From the NCBI RefSeq assembly GCF_900170025.1, contig NZ_FWEX01000005.1, forward strand, positions 797,774 through 861,773: a DNA stretch of 64,000 nucleotides, in the 5' to 3' direction. The position numbers and the translations under genes are program-made. The first letter of the stretch is position 1. The number at the start of each line of letters is the position of its first letter. Positions 1 to 8,995 of this stretch are shown piece after piece. The stretch comes from Nitrospira sp. ND1 (GTDB lineage Bacteria > Nitrospirota > Nitrospiria > Nitrospirales > Nitrospiraceae). The notes below the pieces were generated by a model. The model worked only from the letters and a program-made list of their open reading frames with translations. It searched no databases and was not told the origin of the DNA.

Positions 1-11
1 GATTGCCTATG

Positions 12-614
12 CTACGGAACGATCACGGTATCTCCCGGACGAAGCATCACATTTTGATTCGTATCTTCTCCTTGAACAAACTTGCTGTAACTGAACGGAA
101 TCCGCTGCTCGTTGCCGCGAGCGGGATTGACGATGAAAATCTTGTTTCGAGAGGCAAACGTGGTGAGCCCCCGCGCCATCGCCAAGGCCTGAATGACGGT
201 CACTGGCCCCTTGAGATCGAAGACGCCAGGCTGCATCACTTCACCCAGGACGAAAATGCGAAAGCTGTGCGTCGCCTCCAAGATCACCGTGACTTGCGGA
301 TCCTGGATGTGCTGCTTGAGCTGCTTGTTGATCCGTTCCTCGATCTCACCCAGCGTGAGCCCCTTGGCCTCGATCTCGCCGATCAACGGATAGTTGATTT
401 TGCCGTCCGGTCGAACGGTGACCATGGTCGACAGTTCTTTGTGCTTCCAGATGAACACATTGAGCACGTCGCCCGCACCCAATCGGAAAGGACCGCTCCA
501 ACCTGCCTCTGGGGATGGAACAGCGACCGGCTCGGTTTCGGATGCCTGCACGGCGGCCGCCAGGCACAGAACCATGAAACATACAGCCCAGCATGTGTAA
601 CGAATTCGTCGCAT
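12..614 (-). CDS. Wza-like polysaccharide export protein (Poly_export + SLBB)
   Basis: Periplasmic/outer-membrane export component for the polysaccharide made by the upstream operon. An N-terminal signal peptide of about 25 residues ends in AxA-type residues (AAAVQA) with no convincing lipobox. A polysaccharide-export domain follows (FRLGAGDVLNVFIWKHKEL, about residues 43-120), then a soluble ligand-binding beta-grasp domain (RIFVLGEVMQPGVFDLKG). At 200 residues it is much shorter than classical Wza (about 380), so it has no room for the C-terminal outer-membrane helix region. The ATG at 614 is chosen over the one at 638 because a GGGAGG ribosome site precedes it. It is the last gene of the EPS run. 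Confidence 0.88.
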   Translation of the reverse strand: MRRIRYTCWAVCFMVLCLAAAVQASETEPVAVPSPEAGWSGPFRLGAGDVLNVFIWKHKELSTMVTVRPDGKINYPLIGEIEAKGLTLGEIEERINKQLKQHIQDPQVTVILEATHSFRIFVLGEVMQPGVFDLKGPVTVIQALAMARGLTTFASRNKIFIVNPARGNEQRIPFSYSKFVQGEDTNQNVMLRPGDTVIVP

Positions 615-643
615 GACTCGCCTCCCTCTCGATAACATGAATC

Positions 644-1648
644 TTAGTTGGTCTTACTCATCAATAACGGCACGGTTCGCATCAACCCAGTTGCCATGAC
701 GGCGGCCCGGCACACCAACAGGAATGGTGCGGCCAGTCGCAATCCCGGATCCTCGCGAGGCAGTTGCCAGAGAAACGGCAACGCTGTGACCGTGAAGAGG
801 CCACCGGCCAGTGCCGCCACATAGCTGGCATGTGGCACCAGCGGAATCAGCGCAAGCGCCCCCACACCGAGCACGACAGAGCCGATCTGAAGCTTGAGTG
901 TTTGTGGAGTGTAGGAATCACGGATGGCCTTGCTCGGAAACCGTTTGTACACCATCACCCGCCAATAGGCCCGGCTATGTTTTTTCCGAAGATACTGTTT
1001 CAGTGTCGCAGGATGTTGATGATAGATAATCGCTGCCGGCTTGAACTTGATCTTGTAGCCGGCGGTCGCGACCCGGTAGGAGAGGTCTGTGTCCTCGTTG
1101 TCGGCGACAGGAAAACTGGTGTCGAACCCGCCGATCGTACGGAACACCTCGCGACGGAACCCCGCCGAGTAGGAAAAGACCACGTCCACATACTCGGCAG
1201 CCGCCAACTGGCGATACCGGGCCTCAAACTCGGCCTGCGCAAAGCGAGCCACAAGGCTGCGTTGTTTTGTCTTGTAGGCCCCTTTCACGGCGGCTATTCC
1301 AGGTGACTGAAACGGCGCCACCATTTCCTTAATCCAGTCAACGTGCGGCACACAGTCGGCGTCAGTGAACAGGAGAAACTCTCCTTGAGCCGCTTCTGCA
1401 CCGAGGTTCCTGGCCGCCGCCGGCCCCCGATGAGCTTGGCGAAGTACGCGCACCCTCGGGTGCGCGCCCCCCCAATCCTTGACGTAGTGTTCGATATACT
1501 CTGGCGTGCCATCCGTCGATTCATCATCGACGATGATCAGCTCGACCTCGTCCGCCGGGAACGATTGCCGCGCAAATGAATCCAATCCGTCGTGAATCGT
1601 CTTCGTGGCGTTGTAAGCCGGTATGACTACTGTTACACGTATTGCCAT
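644..1648 (-). CDS. Family 2 glycosyltransferase with C-terminal membrane segments
   Basis: Transfers a sugar from a nucleotide donor to the growing lipid-linked repeat unit at the cytoplasmic membrane. The GT-A signatures are visible: VTVVIPAYNATKTI at the N terminus, VDDESTDGTPEY, the metal-binding DADC and a later DNEDTDLSYR acceptor/catalytic region. Two hydrophobic stretches near the C terminus would anchor it. The start at 1648 (MAIRVTVV) is preferred over the upstream ATG at 1726 because it has a GAGG site about 8 nt upstream and opens directly on the conserved first strand. Donor and acceptor cannot be read from the sequence. Confidence 0.88.
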   Translation of the reverse strand: MAIRVTVVIPAYNATKTIHDGLDSFARQSFPADEVELIIVDDESTDGTPEYIEHYVKDWGGAHPRVRVLRQAHRGPAAARNLGAEAAQGEFLLFTDADCVPHVDWIKEMVAPFQSPGIAAVKGAYKTKQRSLVARFAQAEFEARYRQLAAAEYVDVVFSYSAGFRREVFRTIGGFDTSFPVADNEDTDLSYRVATAGYKIKFKPAAIIYHQHPATLKQYLRKKHSRAYWRVMVYKRFPSKAIRDSYTPQTLKLQIGSVVLGVGALALIPLVPHASYVAALAGGLFTVTALPFLWQLPREDPGLRLAAPFLLVCRAAVMATGLMRTVPLLMSKTN

Positions 1649-1756
1649 GAGTACCTCATCTCCGTCCCGCCGCCACGCAAGCGGCTTGTACGCGTACGTC
1701 TCCGCACGTGGGACGTCCCCCCGCACCGACCCCCACTGTGCGACTTCGGCCCTATA

Positions 1757-3157
1757 TCACGCCTCCGCCCTCGCCATGCGCCCAATCGCGATGGCCATGG
1801 GTAGCGTCAGCCAAATCTCGCGCACCATCGGTGTGATCATCAAGAATGCCATCTGCCCGAGAATGATGCTGCACATGAGGATGGCATAGGAGCGCAATTC
1901 CGGGTGACGCAGGGCGCGTTTGGCGGAGATCAAGGCCCAGCTCCACATCCCAAGAAATGCGGCGAGCGCAAACATCCCCAGTTCGCTGGCCACCTCCAGA
2001 AAGACGTTGTGAATCGTGGACGGATGGGAGGAATGGTTCGCCCACGCCGGCAAATATTTCGTATAGTGCCAAATCGACTGCCCGAACCCGACACCGAACC
2101 AAGGATTCGCAACAAAGAGCTTCCAGCCTCCGACGATCGACTCCAATCGGAATTGCCAACTCCCGCTCGCTTCATTCACATCGGCTTTTCCGAACAACCC
2201 TCCGCTTTCTACCGCCTGCACCCCTGTCGAGAAGGATTCCGAGATCGCCTGATAACTCAGGAAACCCGTAAAAACAAATACCGCCCCGATAAGCAGCAGT
2301 ACACGGACGGCACGCGAGCGGAACGACAGGGCAACGACGGTCATCAGCGCAAACCCGATCATCGAACTTCGGGCAAACGTGTAAAACCAGGCGTAGCCCA
2401 TCAACGCCAGGATGCCTCCCAGCAGGACCTGTATCGACGGACGTGACTCCGTCAGAAACAGAAAAGCCGTGCAGGGAATGGCCATGAGAAAGAAGCTCGC
2501 TAGCATGATCGGGTGCGAGGTCGTGCCTTCGGCTCGGATCTTGCCCTCCAGGACGGCGCTAAGAGTTCCATCCACGCCGCCTTCGCCAGGTTGCCCGAGA
2601 TTCTTCCGCCAGTCGCCTGGCATCACGAATCCGTAGTGCACCTGCGCGGCAGTAATAAGCGCTTCCACGAGGCCGGTGAATGCGATGACCCAGAGCAGGC
2701 GGCGAAAGTCTTCAGGGGTACGATTGAATGTGAGGGTAAAATAGAAGAGAGCCCCGTAGACAGGAATTTTCGCCGCCTCTCCAGGCAGACCACGCAAGCC
2801 CTCAGCGAGCAGCAGGGACACTATGGACGTCAGAAAAAACATGCCGGCCAGATAACCGGCGGGCCATCGCATAATCACAGGCCAGGGGCCTCGATGAATC
2901 AGCGCATTAAAGGTCACCATCCCGATGGTCAAGGGCGTGATCAGTTTGGTAACGGTGATGCTGCTGAAGAGATCGACCTGCACCGGAATAGTCGCCACCA
3001 AAATGTAATAGGGAAACGCGACCGATGTGGCCATCGTCCCGAAGGCCGTCCCGGCGATCAGAATCGCCAACGCTTTCGTCGAGAGCGCGAGCACCGAAGC
3101 GCCCAGTGCCGCGCCGATAAGCGTGGGCGCCGCAACCGTGCCGAATGCCGGTCTCAT
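1757..3157 (-). CDS. Wzy-type O-antigen/EPS polymerase or ligase
   Basis: Polytopic inner-membrane protein of 466 residues with about 11-12 hydrophobic segments and one large periplasmic loop (roughly residues 170-230 and 310-390). It contains the FARSSMIGF stretch and the NPWFGVGFGQS region typical of the Wzy_C/O-antigen ligase superfamily. It is expected to polymerise flipped repeat units on the periplasmic face. Its start overlaps the stop of the flippase gene by 4 nt (ATGA), so the two are translationally coupled. WaaL-type ligases share the fold; the position between a flippase and a glycosyltransferase, beside a Wzz-like gene, favours polymerase. Confidence 0.82.
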   Translation of the reverse strand: MRPAFGTVAAPTLIGAALGASVLALSTKALAILIAGTAFGTMATSVAFPYYILVATIPVQVDLFSSITVTKLITPLTIGMVTFNALIHRGPWPVIMRWPAGYLAGMFFLTSIVSLLLAEGLRGLPGEAAKIPVYGALFYFTLTFNRTPEDFRRLLWVIAFTGLVEALITAAQVHYGFVMPGDWRKNLGQPGEGGVDGTLSAVLEGKIRAEGTTSHPIMLASFFLMAIPCTAFLFLTESRPSIQVLLGGILALMGYAWFYTFARSSMIGFALMTVVALSFRSRAVRVLLLIGAVFVFTGFLSYQAISESFSTGVQAVESGGLFGKADVNEASGSWQFRLESIVGGWKLFVANPWFGVGFGQSIWHYTKYLPAWANHSSHPSTIHNVFLEVASELGMFALAAFLGMWSWALISAKRALRHPELRSYAILMCSIILGQMAFLMITPMVREIWLTLPMAIAIGRMARAEA

Positions 3158-4464
3158 ATACCTCGTGTCCCTTCCGCCAAGGGGCTGACTCGAGGCTTAG
3201 CTGACCGCAGAAACCCCAGCGCGTGCCTCAGAATGGCGACGATGGCCAGCGATTGGAGCATACGGGCGATCAGGGTGGTCCATGCAGCTCCGAGAGCCCC
3301 GTAACCGGGAATCAAGAACCACCCGGCGATGATCCACCCGAGAAACGCCGATCCTTGGATCAGGCTGAAGAGGTGCGGGCGGTTCATCGTGTACAAGACC
3401 AAATACAAAGGATGCGTCACCAGGGTACCGAGCGTGCCGATGAACAGAATCTGAAATACCGGAATCGTGCTTTCATAAGCCGGGCCGAACAACGCAAGCA
3501 CCAGCGGTCGGGCGAAGTAGAGAAAGGGAAGAAGCGCGACCGCGATGACGGCATAGACAGGGAAGGACCGCTGTACATATGACCGGCATTGTTCGAGTCC
3601 GGTTAACTGGCTGACCTTCGGGAGTAACGTCGTCAAGAGGCTGACCGTCAGGAAATCCACTCCCATCAGCAGAGAGGAACCGGCGCCGTAGAGGCCGGCC
3701 TCCCGGGCATCGGCGACATAATTCAAGACGGGGACACCCAGGTTGACTTGAAGAATGAAGAAAAGGCTGGCCATCGCCGGCCACTTACTAAACCGAAGGA
3801 GTTCGCGCAGCAATTCCTTGTCAAGCTTGAAATTTGATAGGTGGGGGCGCAGCAGCCATAGACCCCATGCGGTACACGCATAATAGAAAAAAACATGGAG
3901 ACCCATAACAGGCCCCAAGGACAGCCACCCAGTCCACAGCAAGATAGGCACACCGATAACGCGTAGGAAATTGACCAACCCCACCATCAGCCCGTAGGTC
4001 CCGAACTCCTCCCTCGCCTGCCAGACCGAAAGATTGAAACTCCACAATGCCGCCCCGAATGAACCGACCATGCCCAACATCACGGGCGAGACGTACGCGT
4101 GGCTGGTAGACGCACGTTCGGCGAAATGAACTCCCACGGCCACACCTAACAACACGATCGGAATGCCGAGCAGAATCCGAAGCGCGAGCGCGTTGGTCAA
4201 CACGGCAGTTGCCCTCGCGGGATCCGTCCGTCTATTCATGGCGTAGAACCGGACGACTCCTGGGTTCAGGCCGTCTCCAAGAACATCGTTGCCGAAGATG
4301 AGGATCACGATAAACAGCGAAAACAGACCGAATTCCTCAGGCCCCATCCAGCGGGCGACGATCAGGCTCATGACAAATCCCAGGCAGGCCCCCGTCATTT
4401 TCCCGGCAAACACGAGGGCGGTCTGCTGCGACAGCGCCTTTAGACCCGTCCATTTGATCTGCAT
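3154..4464 (-). CDS. Wzx-type polysaccharide flippase (MATE/MVF superfamily)
   Basis: Expected to move undecaprenyl-linked repeat units across the inner membrane. The 436-residue protein has about 12 hydrophobic helices and the characteristic start of the family (ALVFAGKMTGACLGFVMSL, then RWMGPEEFGLFSLF). Length and architecture match Wzx/RfbX proteins. It ends 4 nt inside the start of the polymerase gene and begins shortly after the epimerase gene, so it is part of the same transcript. Substrate specificity is not predictable. Confidence 0.87.
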   Translation of the reverse strand: MQIKWTGLKALSQQTALVFAGKMTGACLGFVMSLIVARWMGPEEFGLFSLFIVILIFGNDVLGDGLNPGVVRFYAMNRRTDPARATAVLTNALALRILLGIPIVLLGVAVGVHFAERASTSHAYVSPVMLGMVGSFGAALWSFNLSVWQAREEFGTYGLMVGLVNFLRVIGVPILLWTGWLSLGPVMGLHVFFYYACTAWGLWLLRPHLSNFKLDKELLRELLRFSKWPAMASLFFILQVNLGVPVLNYVADAREAGLYGAGSSLLMGVDFLTVSLLTTLLPKVSQLTGLEQCRSYVQRSFPVYAVIAVALLPFLYFARPLVLALFGPAYESTIPVFQILFIGTLGTLVTHPLYLVLYTMNRPHLFSLIQGSAFLGWIIAGWFLIPGYGALGAAWTTLIARMLQSLAIVAILRHALGFLRSAKPRVSPLAEGTRGI

Positions 4465-4471
4465 GCCCGCT

Positions 4472-5443
4472 CTACACCAGCCCCTTCACCATTGGTTCTC
4501 CAACCCCGCCGCGCATCGCCTTCTCAGCGAATAAGGAGACGTCGGCCGACCAACGGCCCACACAATGTTCCACCCCTCTTGTGATGTCGCCCGGCTGATA
4601 CGATACTAAATCCAGCAACAGCGACGTATCGGCCTGCCAGTGCTTGGGATCGCCCGGTAACTCCTTATTCAACGTCACAATGGCCTTGCGGCTTCCGACC
4701 AGACGAGTGACGATCTCCGCCATGGTTCTGACCGAGGTAGAACTCCCGGACGCTACATTCACCGCCCAGAAACCTTTCGGCTGCCGCTCGGCGATTCCAA
4801 GGAAGTATCGGCAAATATCGTCGATGTGAAGAAAATCACGCGTTTCTGTCCCTGTGCCTTGAATGGTCAGATAGGGATTGTCGTCGATCGCCTGCCGGAA
4901 AAGTTCCCACACCAGCAACCGCTGCTGAGCCGGGCCGATGGTGGAGAACAGTCTGGCGACCACGACATTCAGGCCGAAACATTGCGCATACTCCTGCGCC
5001 AGTTGCTCGCAAATGACCTTGTGAAACCCATAGGGTGATATCGGGCGCAGGCTCGCTCCCTCGGTGACCGGCAACAGGGTCGGATTGCCGTACACGGAGG
5101 CACTGGACGGAAATATGACCAACGGCTTCACGTCGGCCTTTCGAACCGCATCCAGCACCGCGCCCCACGTCTCGACGGCCTTTAAAAAATCCTCGCGGGG
5201 TTCTTGAAACGAATACCCGACCGAGGCGGAGCCGGCGGCATGCGCCACCACGTCCGGGCGGTACGCATTCACAGCGTCGATGAAATCCGGGTGCTCGAGC
5301 GCACATCGCTTGAATGCCATACCTTCGATGGGCATCCCCTGCTCCGAGCGCGCGACGCCCAAGACCTCGTGTCCGCTGCTGAGAGCGTATCGAGCCATAC
5401 TGCTTCCGACGAATCCGTGGCAGCCTGTAACCAATAGTTTCAT
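4472..5443 (-). CDS. NAD(P)-dependent nucleotide-sugar epimerase/dehydratase
   Basis: Extended short-chain dehydrogenase that would modify a nucleotide sugar for the polysaccharide. The Rossmann motif is at the extreme N terminus (MKLLVTGCHGFVGSSMARY), a Ser active-site region follows (IFPSSASVYGNPTLLPVTE) and the catalytic YxxxK is in SPYGFHKVICEQL. About 323 residues is normal for UDP-glucose 4-epimerase or GDP-mannose dehydratase relatives. The start at 5443 places the glycine-rich loop at residue 7 and has an AGGAAG element upstream; the longer 5509 start adds an unconserved leader. The exact sugar is unknown. Confidence 0.85.
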   Translation of the reverse strand: MKLLVTGCHGFVGSSMARYALSSGHEVLGVARSEQGMPIEGMAFKRCALEHPDFIDAVNAYRPDVVAHAAGSASVGYSFQEPREDFLKAVETWGAVLDAVRKADVKPLVIFPSSASVYGNPTLLPVTEGASLRPISPYGFHKVICEQLAQEYAQCFGLNVVVARLFSTIGPAQQRLLVWELFRQAIDDNPYLTIQGTGTETRDFLHIDDICRYFLGIAERQPKGFWAVNVASGSSTSVRTMAEIVTRLVGSRKAIVTLNKELPGDPKHWQADTSLLLDLVSYQPGDITRGVEHCVGRWSADVSLFAEKAMRGGVGEPMVKGLV

Positions 5444-5515
5444 GACCGGTTCACTTCCTGTGACGAAGACCCGTCTTCCGGCGCGATCTTCAAATCGTCG
5501 CCAGACCATTCCCCA

Positions 5516-6304
5516 TCATTTGATGATGAAGCAGCTCCCCATCGGCGTTTCATAAAAGACCGAACAGTCAGTGCCTCGCAAAAATTCATCCACGGCCCTC
5601 TTGGCGCCGGGAAACACGCTATACCCGTAGTCATCGACGACGATGACGCCGCCCGGCAACAGCCTGGGATAGAAAAATTTCAGGCTGTCCAGAGTCGGCT
5701 GGTACAAATCGACATCGACGTGCACGAAGGCAAACTTCTTACTCTCGACTTCTGGAAATCGATCCGGAATCCACCCCTTGTAGATTTCGATGAAATCGAA
5801 ACCAATTAGGGCCTTCTTCAAATCGTCGATGGTGGAGGAAAACCAATTCTTCTCAAATTCGGCTTCTTCCTTGGTCTGCCGGGCATAATCGGAGACGTCT
5901 TCGCTGGTTTTGTCGGAGAGTCCGCCTTCGAACGAGTCGAAGATATGAAACGACTTCGAGAAACCATGCCGGGCGAGAATCGTCGAAATAATATAGGCCG
6001 AATGACCTTTCCAACATCCGCACTCCGCAAACTCCCCGTCGATGTTCTTGCGCGCGGCCGACTCGGCCATCTGTTGCAGGCTATACATGCGGCATTGCAG
6101 GGGGAAATTATCCACCCATTCCATGCCCGACTTGGCGAGTCCTTCCCGGTAAAGCACCATTCGCGGATGATCTTGCTGAAAATATTCCAGCGTGTTCTTG
6201 TCGAAGAAGACGATGTCGGTATCGCGTTTTTTTTTGTGAAACTCGGCTTGGAGCCCCAGCATGGAAAACCCCTTCACGAGCGATGTCTTAATGATCTGCT
6301 TCAC
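5516..6304 (-). CDS. TylF/MycF-type class I methyltransferase
   Basis: Likely O-methylates a sugar of the polysaccharide using S-adenosylmethionine. The TylF-family motif I is seen as EFAECGCWKGHSAYIIST, followed by FHIFDSFEGGLSDKT, a histidine/aspartate motif HVDVDLYQPTLDSLKFFYPR and GGVIVVDDYGYSVFPGAKRA, all typical of macrocin O-methyltransferase relatives that bind Mg2+. The length of 262 residues fits. The start is GTG at 6304, preceded by GGGAGG at 5-nt spacing. It lies between a GT4 enzyme and an epimerase in the EPS operon. Confidence 0.85.
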   Translation of the reverse strand: MKQIIKTSLVKGFSMLGLQAEFHKKKRDTDIVFFDKNTLEYFQQDHPRMVLYREGLAKSGMEWVDNFPLQCRMYSLQQMAESAARKNIDGEFAECGCWKGHSAYIISTILARHGFSKSFHIFDSFEGGLSDKTSEDVSDYARQTKEEAEFEKNWFSSTIDDLKKALIGFDFIEIYKGWIPDRFPEVESKKFAFVHVDVDLYQPTLDSLKFFYPRLLPGGVIVVDDYGYSVFPGAKRAVDEFLRGTDCSVFYETPMGSCFIIK

Positions 6305-6323
6305 AACAACCTCCCACCCTCAT

Positions 6324-7556
6324 TCATAACTTACAGCCGATCTCACCGAGTTGGCGTCTGAAATGTTCCTGGACCGAGCGCGCCTTGTTCCTGTCCGGAC
6401 GCATACGCACTAATCTTTCGTAGACCTGAAACGTTCGCTCAGCCATGGCGGCCAGGCTGAGGTCGTGAACGATTTTGTCTCGAGCACGCAGGCCGACTTC
6501 GGTAAGCTCCTGGGGGCTCTCCCTCAGGCGTAGCAACGTCTCCGTCAGAACCGGCACATCGTCCACAGGCACCAGGTAGCCGGTCCGGCCGTCAGTAATC
6601 ATTTCGGAGGCGCCCCCTACATCCGACGCCACCACAGGCTTCCCCATAGCCATGCCTTCGAGCATCGTAAAACTGAAGCTTTCGGCAAAGGACGGCGCTA
6701 CCAGTACATCCAAAGACGCAAACACGGCGGGGATCTCCGCCAAGGAGACATGCGCCATGAGAACGGCCGAACCCAGACCATGCTCGGCGATCCAATCGAC
6801 AAGCGTTTGCCGATATGATTCGAATCCGGGAAGCACCGTACCGACAATCACAAATCGACTGCGAGGATAGCGATCCAAGATCGTCCTGGCCGCCTTGAGA
6901 AAGTTCAGGTGGCCTTTGACCGGATGAATACGCCCCACCATGCCGAAGACGTAGTCGCCGTCCGCGGCAAAACCGGTCACGGACGAGGGGGCGAGGGAGC
7001 GAGTGGGATCGAACCACGCCGTGTCGATTCCATTGCGAATCGCGACTACTGGGGGGTCCTGCTCGCGTAGTTTTAATTCTGCACCGATGGCCACCGAATC
7101 GGTGATCACCGCATCCAGTCGCCGGAGAATCATCCGATCGATCCAGGGATAGACCGTCGCCCGCCAGGAGCCTCTAGGAAAATTGACCCATCCGAGAAAC
7201 GAGGCCAGCACTGGACGTCCCGTGAGTCGCGCACTGAGTATCCCGATCAGGTCCGAGCGATGGTCCAGAGCATGCACGACGTCGGCTTCATACGCTTTAA
7301 TCAAGGAGGCGGCCTTATAGACATCGCTTAGATCGAAGGGATTCCCGATCGGAATCGTGACGTGCTCAAACCCGGTCTGCTTCAATTCCTTTAGCCAGGA
7401 TGTTTCGCCTAGCGCGGGATTGACGATGCACACCAGGAGGCAGCGAACTTTCTGTGGGTCGAATCCCTTCAAGAGAGAAAGAAGATAGGTTTCCCCTCCC
7501 GTCATGCCGGTAATCCCACGGCAGTTGCGAATGATCACAACTCGAATCGGTTTCAT
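6324..7556 (-). CDS. GT4-family glycosyltransferase
   Basis: Retaining GT-B glycosyltransferase of 410 residues. The N-terminal donor-loop region reads GITGMTGGETYLLSLL. The C-terminal Rossmann domain has MVGRIHPVKGHLNFLKA, and the nucleotide-sugar motif PSFAESFSFTMLEGMAMGKPVVASDVGG carries the usual EX7E glutamates. It acts on the cytoplasmic face during repeat-unit assembly. It belongs to the continuous minus-strand EPS run, 50 nt downstream of the GT39 gene stop and 20 nt upstream of the TylF gene. Acceptor and donor sugars are not predictable. Confidence 0.87.
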   Translation of the reverse strand: MKPIRVVIIRNCRGITGMTGGETYLLSLLKGFDPQKVRCLLVCIVNPALGETSWLKELKQTGFEHVTIPIGNPFDLSDVYKAASLIKAYEADVVHALDHRSDLIGILSARLTGRPVLASFLGWVNFPRGSWRATVYPWIDRMILRRLDAVITDSVAIGAELKLREQDPPVVAIRNGIDTAWFDPTRSLAPSSVTGFAADGDYVFGMVGRIHPVKGHLNFLKAARTILDRYPRSRFVIVGTVLPGFESYRQTLVDWIAEHGLGSAVLMAHVSLAEIPAVFASLDVLVAPSFAESFSFTMLEGMAMGKPVVASDVGGASEMITDGRTGYLVPVDDVPVLTETLLRLRESPQELTEVGLRARDKIVHDLSLAAMAERTFQVYERLVRMRPDRNKARSVQEHFRRQLGEIGCKL

Positions 7557-7602
7557 CAGCGGTTCCTACTCTCGGCACAGCCAGTCAGCATCGCTGGCGC
7601 CG

Positions 7603-8988
7603 TCATAATCGAGTCTCTCGGTACGATCTTGCCGCCGCGCCGACCGGCACAGCCCGCAACCAGCGGACCCAGGACACTCCGAGCGACAAGCCCCATCGTT
7701 CGTTCAGTGTATGCACGATCGCTCGTAAGCCGGCCGCCAGCAGAATGCTCAAGACCGGAATGGTCGGAATGCTGTAGCGAATGGTGGAAAATGTCAGCGC
7801 ATGAACGGCCGCAAGGAATACGACCGGCAGGATCAGCGGGAACACCGTGATCCCCTGCCGCTTCGCCTCCAGCATGCCCAGGACCGCCACGCCCAGGAAG
7901 AAGGTTTGAAACAAGACAATGTACGATTGCGCCCAGCGATTGTCGGGAAGAAAAATCCTGAGCCAGAACCTGAACAGTTTTCGGACCGTCAATAATGCAG
8001 TATCGAACGGATGGGAGCGCATTTCCCGCCAGGCGGCCAGGAAAAATGCATGATCGTCAGGGACCGAAATGTGAACCGGCTGCGTAGCCGATCGGATCGA
8101 CGGATAATTCGCGACAGGAGCGAGAACCCGATCCGCCGGCTCTGTCCCCGTGATTACGGCGCCGCGCCGCTCGAACAGCTGCACCCGGGTCATTTCATCG
8201 ACTTCCCAGTCCTCCTTGCCCTCACTTACCATTTGATTACCGAGCCAGAGGGCGTAGCCTCCCCCGGTTGCCACGGCCACCACTTCGCCCGTCTCGCGAT
8301 AGTTCCGAAGAGCCCAGGGAGCCACCACCATCAGGCAGGCAAGGGTCAGCACAGTCGCCGCGGATAGTGCGCGACCCGGTTCGTCCCGCAACTGATATAC
8401 GACGCATGTCGCAAGCAAGGGCCACAAGCCCAACGCCACCGGCTTCACCAGCGCTGCGACGGCGATCAATGCGCCTACGGCCAGGTAGGCCATGAGACGT
8501 CGGGTGGTCACCGCCGCGATCCAAGCCGCGATGACGGCCGTGAACGCCAGGGTAAAGAGCGGCTCAGACAGGAATCGGAGCGAGTAATAAGCGGAAAGTG
8601 GATGCACCGCAAAGCTCACGGCAGAGAGCAATCCGACGGTCTCACCGAACAAGCGCGTGCCCAAGTAAAAGATCAAAACGGCCGTGACCGCATCCAATGC
8701 GGATTGAGTAAGAAACACCCCTGTTTCATTCTGCTCCCCGAAGAGCGCGTAGACAGCCGCCAAAAAAGCCGGATAGAGCGGAGCGCGCCAAATGATGGGC
8801 TCACCGCCCGCTTCGGCGACAAAACCATGGCCACGCGCCAGATTCACCGCAATGTCCGAGTAAACATCCGCGCGTTTGACGACCGGCACCGTCGCGTCGA
8901 TGACCCCACCGACGCCGATACGCAGGGTGAAACACAGGGCAAAAACCGCACAAAGACACAGCCATTGTGAAGATCGGTTCAGCGCCAT
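7603..8988 (-). CDS. GT39/ArnT-like membrane glycosyltransferase
   Basis: Polytopic protein of about 461 residues with a dozen hydrophobic helices and the first periplasmic loop signature of lipid-linked-sugar-dependent transferases (DVYSDIAVNLARGHGFVAEAG, then IIWRAPLYPAFLAAVYAL). Relatives such as ArnT and protein mannosyltransferases use polyprenyl-phosphate sugars on the outer face of the membrane. It may decorate the polymer or another envelope component after flipping. The start at 8988 avoids overlap with the preceding hydrolase gene and removes an N-terminal extension of low quality; a GGAG element is upstream. Confidence 0.8.
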   Translation of the reverse strand: MALNRSSQWLCLCAVFALCFTLRIGVGGVIDATVPVVKRADVYSDIAVNLARGHGFVAEAGGEPIIWRAPLYPAFLAAVYALFGEQNETGVFLTQSALDAVTAVLIFYLGTRLFGETVGLLSAVSFAVHPLSAYYSLRFLSEPLFTLAFTAVIAAWIAAVTTRRLMAYLAVGALIAVAALVKPVALGLWPLLATCVVYQLRDEPGRALSAATVLTLACLMVVAPWALRNYRETGEVVAVATGGGYALWLGNQMVSEGKEDWEVDEMTRVQLFERRGAVITGTEPADRVLAPVANYPSIRSATQPVHISVPDDHAFFLAAWREMRSHPFDTALLTVRKLFRFWLRIFLPDNRWAQSYIVLFQTFFLGVAVLGMLEAKRQGITVFPLILPVVFLAAVHALTFSTIRYSIPTIPVLSILLAAGLRAIVHTLNERWGLSLGVSWVRWLRAVPVGAAARSYRETRL

Positions 8989-8995
8989 TGCCGGC

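Noticed and set aside
764-1306. Long open frame on the plus strand opposite the GT2 gene (similar shadows lie opposite comEC, mtnA, tyrS, hemB and argJ)
   Set aside because: These are antisense frames produced by high GC at third positions. Their peptides are His/Arg/Gln-rich and have no motifs.
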